The notes under the pieces were generated by a model. The model saw nothing but the letters and a program-made list of their open reading frames with translations. It did no database searches and was not told the origin of the DNA. A DNA stretch of 64,000 bases from DATBFG01 sp036558645 (GTDB lineage Bacteria; Acidobacteriota; Terriglobia; Terriglobales; Acidobacteriaceae), in the NCBI GenBank assembly GCA_036558645.1, contig DATBFG010000064.1, positions 10,148 to 74,147 of the forward strand, written 5' to 3'. A program made the position numbers and the translations under genes. Shown piece by piece: positions 63,222 to 64,000 of this stretch. Every line of letters starts with the position of its first letter. Position 1 is the stretch's first letter.

Positions 63222-64000
63222 GTGACCACAGCCAAGGAAAAATTCGAAACCAAGAAGTTGCCCATGATGCCTATCCGGGACGTGGTCATCTTCCCATACA
63301 TGATGACTCCGTTCGTGGTAGGGCGGGAATCCAGCGTTCGCGCTCTCGAAGAGGCTCTGGCCGCCGACAAGAAGATTTTTCTCGCCACCCAGCACGACGC
63401 CAGCGTTGACGAGCCTAAGGCCGCCGAGATCTACCAGGTGGGAACCATCGTCAATATTGTGCAGAGCCTCAAGCTGCCCGATGGAAATATCAAAGTCCTG
63501 GTCGAAGGCATCGAGCGCGGCAAGATTCTGCAGGTCACTGAAACCGAAGGCTTCATGCAGGCCTCCGTCCGTGTCGCCCGCTACACCACCGAAACCACGC
63601 CCCAGATCGAAACCGGTATGCAGCGGGTCACTTCGTTGTTCGAGCAGTATGTAAAGCTTTGCCAGTCGCTGAACTATGAAACCATGATCGCCGCGGTGCG
63701 GATGGAAGATCCCGCAAAGCTTACCGACACGATTTCAGCAAACCTGCAGCTTTCCATCGAAGAAAAGCAAGAGCTCCTCGAAATTTTCGATCCAGCCGAA
63801 CGCCTGAGCCGCATTGGCGACGTGCTCGATATCGAAATCGAAAAGCTGAACATGGACCGCACCATCCAGTCGCGCGTCAAGCGCCAGATGGAGCGTGCCC
63901 AGAAAGAGTATTACCTCAACGAAAAGATCAAGGCGATCCAGAAGGAACTGGGACGAGGTGAAAAGAGCGAATTCGATGAACTGAAGAAGAAAATCGAATC
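63222..64000 (+). CDS. lon: Lon protease, N-terminal part (cut by window edge)
   Basis: The first 259 codons, open at the right edge, from GTG 63222, 36 bp after clpX. The substrate-recognition LON domain begins KLPMMPIRDVVIFPYMMTPF and continues with VLVEGIERGKI. The helical region ends with RAQKEYYLNEKIKAIQKELG, typical of Lon ahead of the ATPase domain, which lies outside the window. It is an ATP-dependent serine protease that removes damaged proteins. The ribosome binding site GGAGA is rather far upstream, so translation may be coupled to clpX or start at a nearby codon. Confidence 0.93.
   Translation, partial: MTTAKEKFETKKLPMMPIRDVVIFPYMMTPFVVGRESSVRALEEALAADKKIFLATQHDASVDEPKAAEIYQVGTIVNIVQSLKLPDGNIKVLVEGIERGKILQVTETEGFMQASVRVARYTTETTPQIETGMQRVTSLFEQYVKLCQSLNYETMIAAVRMEDPAKLTDTISANLQLSIEEKQELLEIFDPAERLSRIGDVLDIEIEKLNMDRTIQSRVKRQMERAQKEYYLNEKIKAIQKELGRGEKSEFDELKKKIE

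Overview
The window reads as one continuous stretch of an Acidobacteriota chromosome, most likely class Terriglobia (a Terriglobales or Ca. Koribacter-like soil or peat lineage). This is an inference from gene content and not a database result. The pointers are secreted FG-GAP/VCBS proteins with ASPIC/UnbV domains, a TonB-dependent receptor with an N-terminal carboxypeptidase-regulatory-like plug domain, a GloVer-repeat secreted protein, many secreted glycoside hydrolases, a moderately high GC content, and the order tig-clpP-clpX-lon. I found no phage, transposase, integrase, CRISPR array, rRNA or tRNA, and coding density is high.

Layout, 0-15 kb: a secreted GH2 enzyme with the catalytic pattern of exo-beta-D-glucosaminidase converges on an APC amino-acid permease. 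Between them is a nested inverted-repeat element. A minus-strand run follows (15202 to 4591): REC-PilZ protein, amidase, membrane-anchored pentaheme cytochrome/TPR protein, CRTAC1-type FG-GAP/UnbV protein, and a giant TPR/FG-GAP/UnbV protein. The last three look like one transcription unit, with a TAGTG stop/start overlap between the first two and a candidate promoter at 12973-13000.

15-27.5 kb: a Crp/Fnr regulator with an N-terminal CxxC-x8-C cluster, a PilZ protein, rhodanese, an RsuA-family pseudouridine synthase and a small conserved-looking protein come first. Next is a CGNR regulator divergent from an epoxide hydrolase, with phased direct repeats between them. Then come a secreted EXORDIUM/PHI-1-like protein, a secreted lactonase beta-propeller, an M20 peptidase and a TonB receptor.

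27.5-45.5 kb: an intergenic region carries three consecutive hairpins ending in an intrinsic terminator, a candidate small RNA. It is followed by a GloVer/IPT protein, a discoidin/TIM-barrel hydrolase and a polysaccharide deacetylase. A sugar-conjugate locus follows: ABC exporter, dTDP-L-rhamnose 4-epimerase-like enzyme with a zinc-ribbon insert, two translationally coupled CgeB-type glycosyltransferases, and a convergent Gfo/Idh/MocA plus MDR dehydrogenase pair. After it come a Tat-exported serine hydrolase, tagatose-bisphosphate aldolase and an SDR.

45.5-64 kb: mostly housekeeping. GMP synthase sits between a membrane protein and two paralogous secreted proteins. LeuRS, endonuclease IV, DAHP synthase, a YVTN propeller, bacilliredoxin, MurB, an outer-membrane protein and a family 5-like uracil-DNA glycosylase follow. 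The window ends in trigger factor, ClpP, ClpX and the first 259 codons of Lon.

The most promising places for undescribed biology are the cytochrome/FG-GAP operon (4.6-12.9 kb), the structured RNA at 27.6 kb, the bacterial EXORDIUM-like protein (20.4-21.3 kb) and the exporter/CgeB glycan locus (33-40.6 kb). All statements rest on reading sequence and motifs by eye; no homology search was run.
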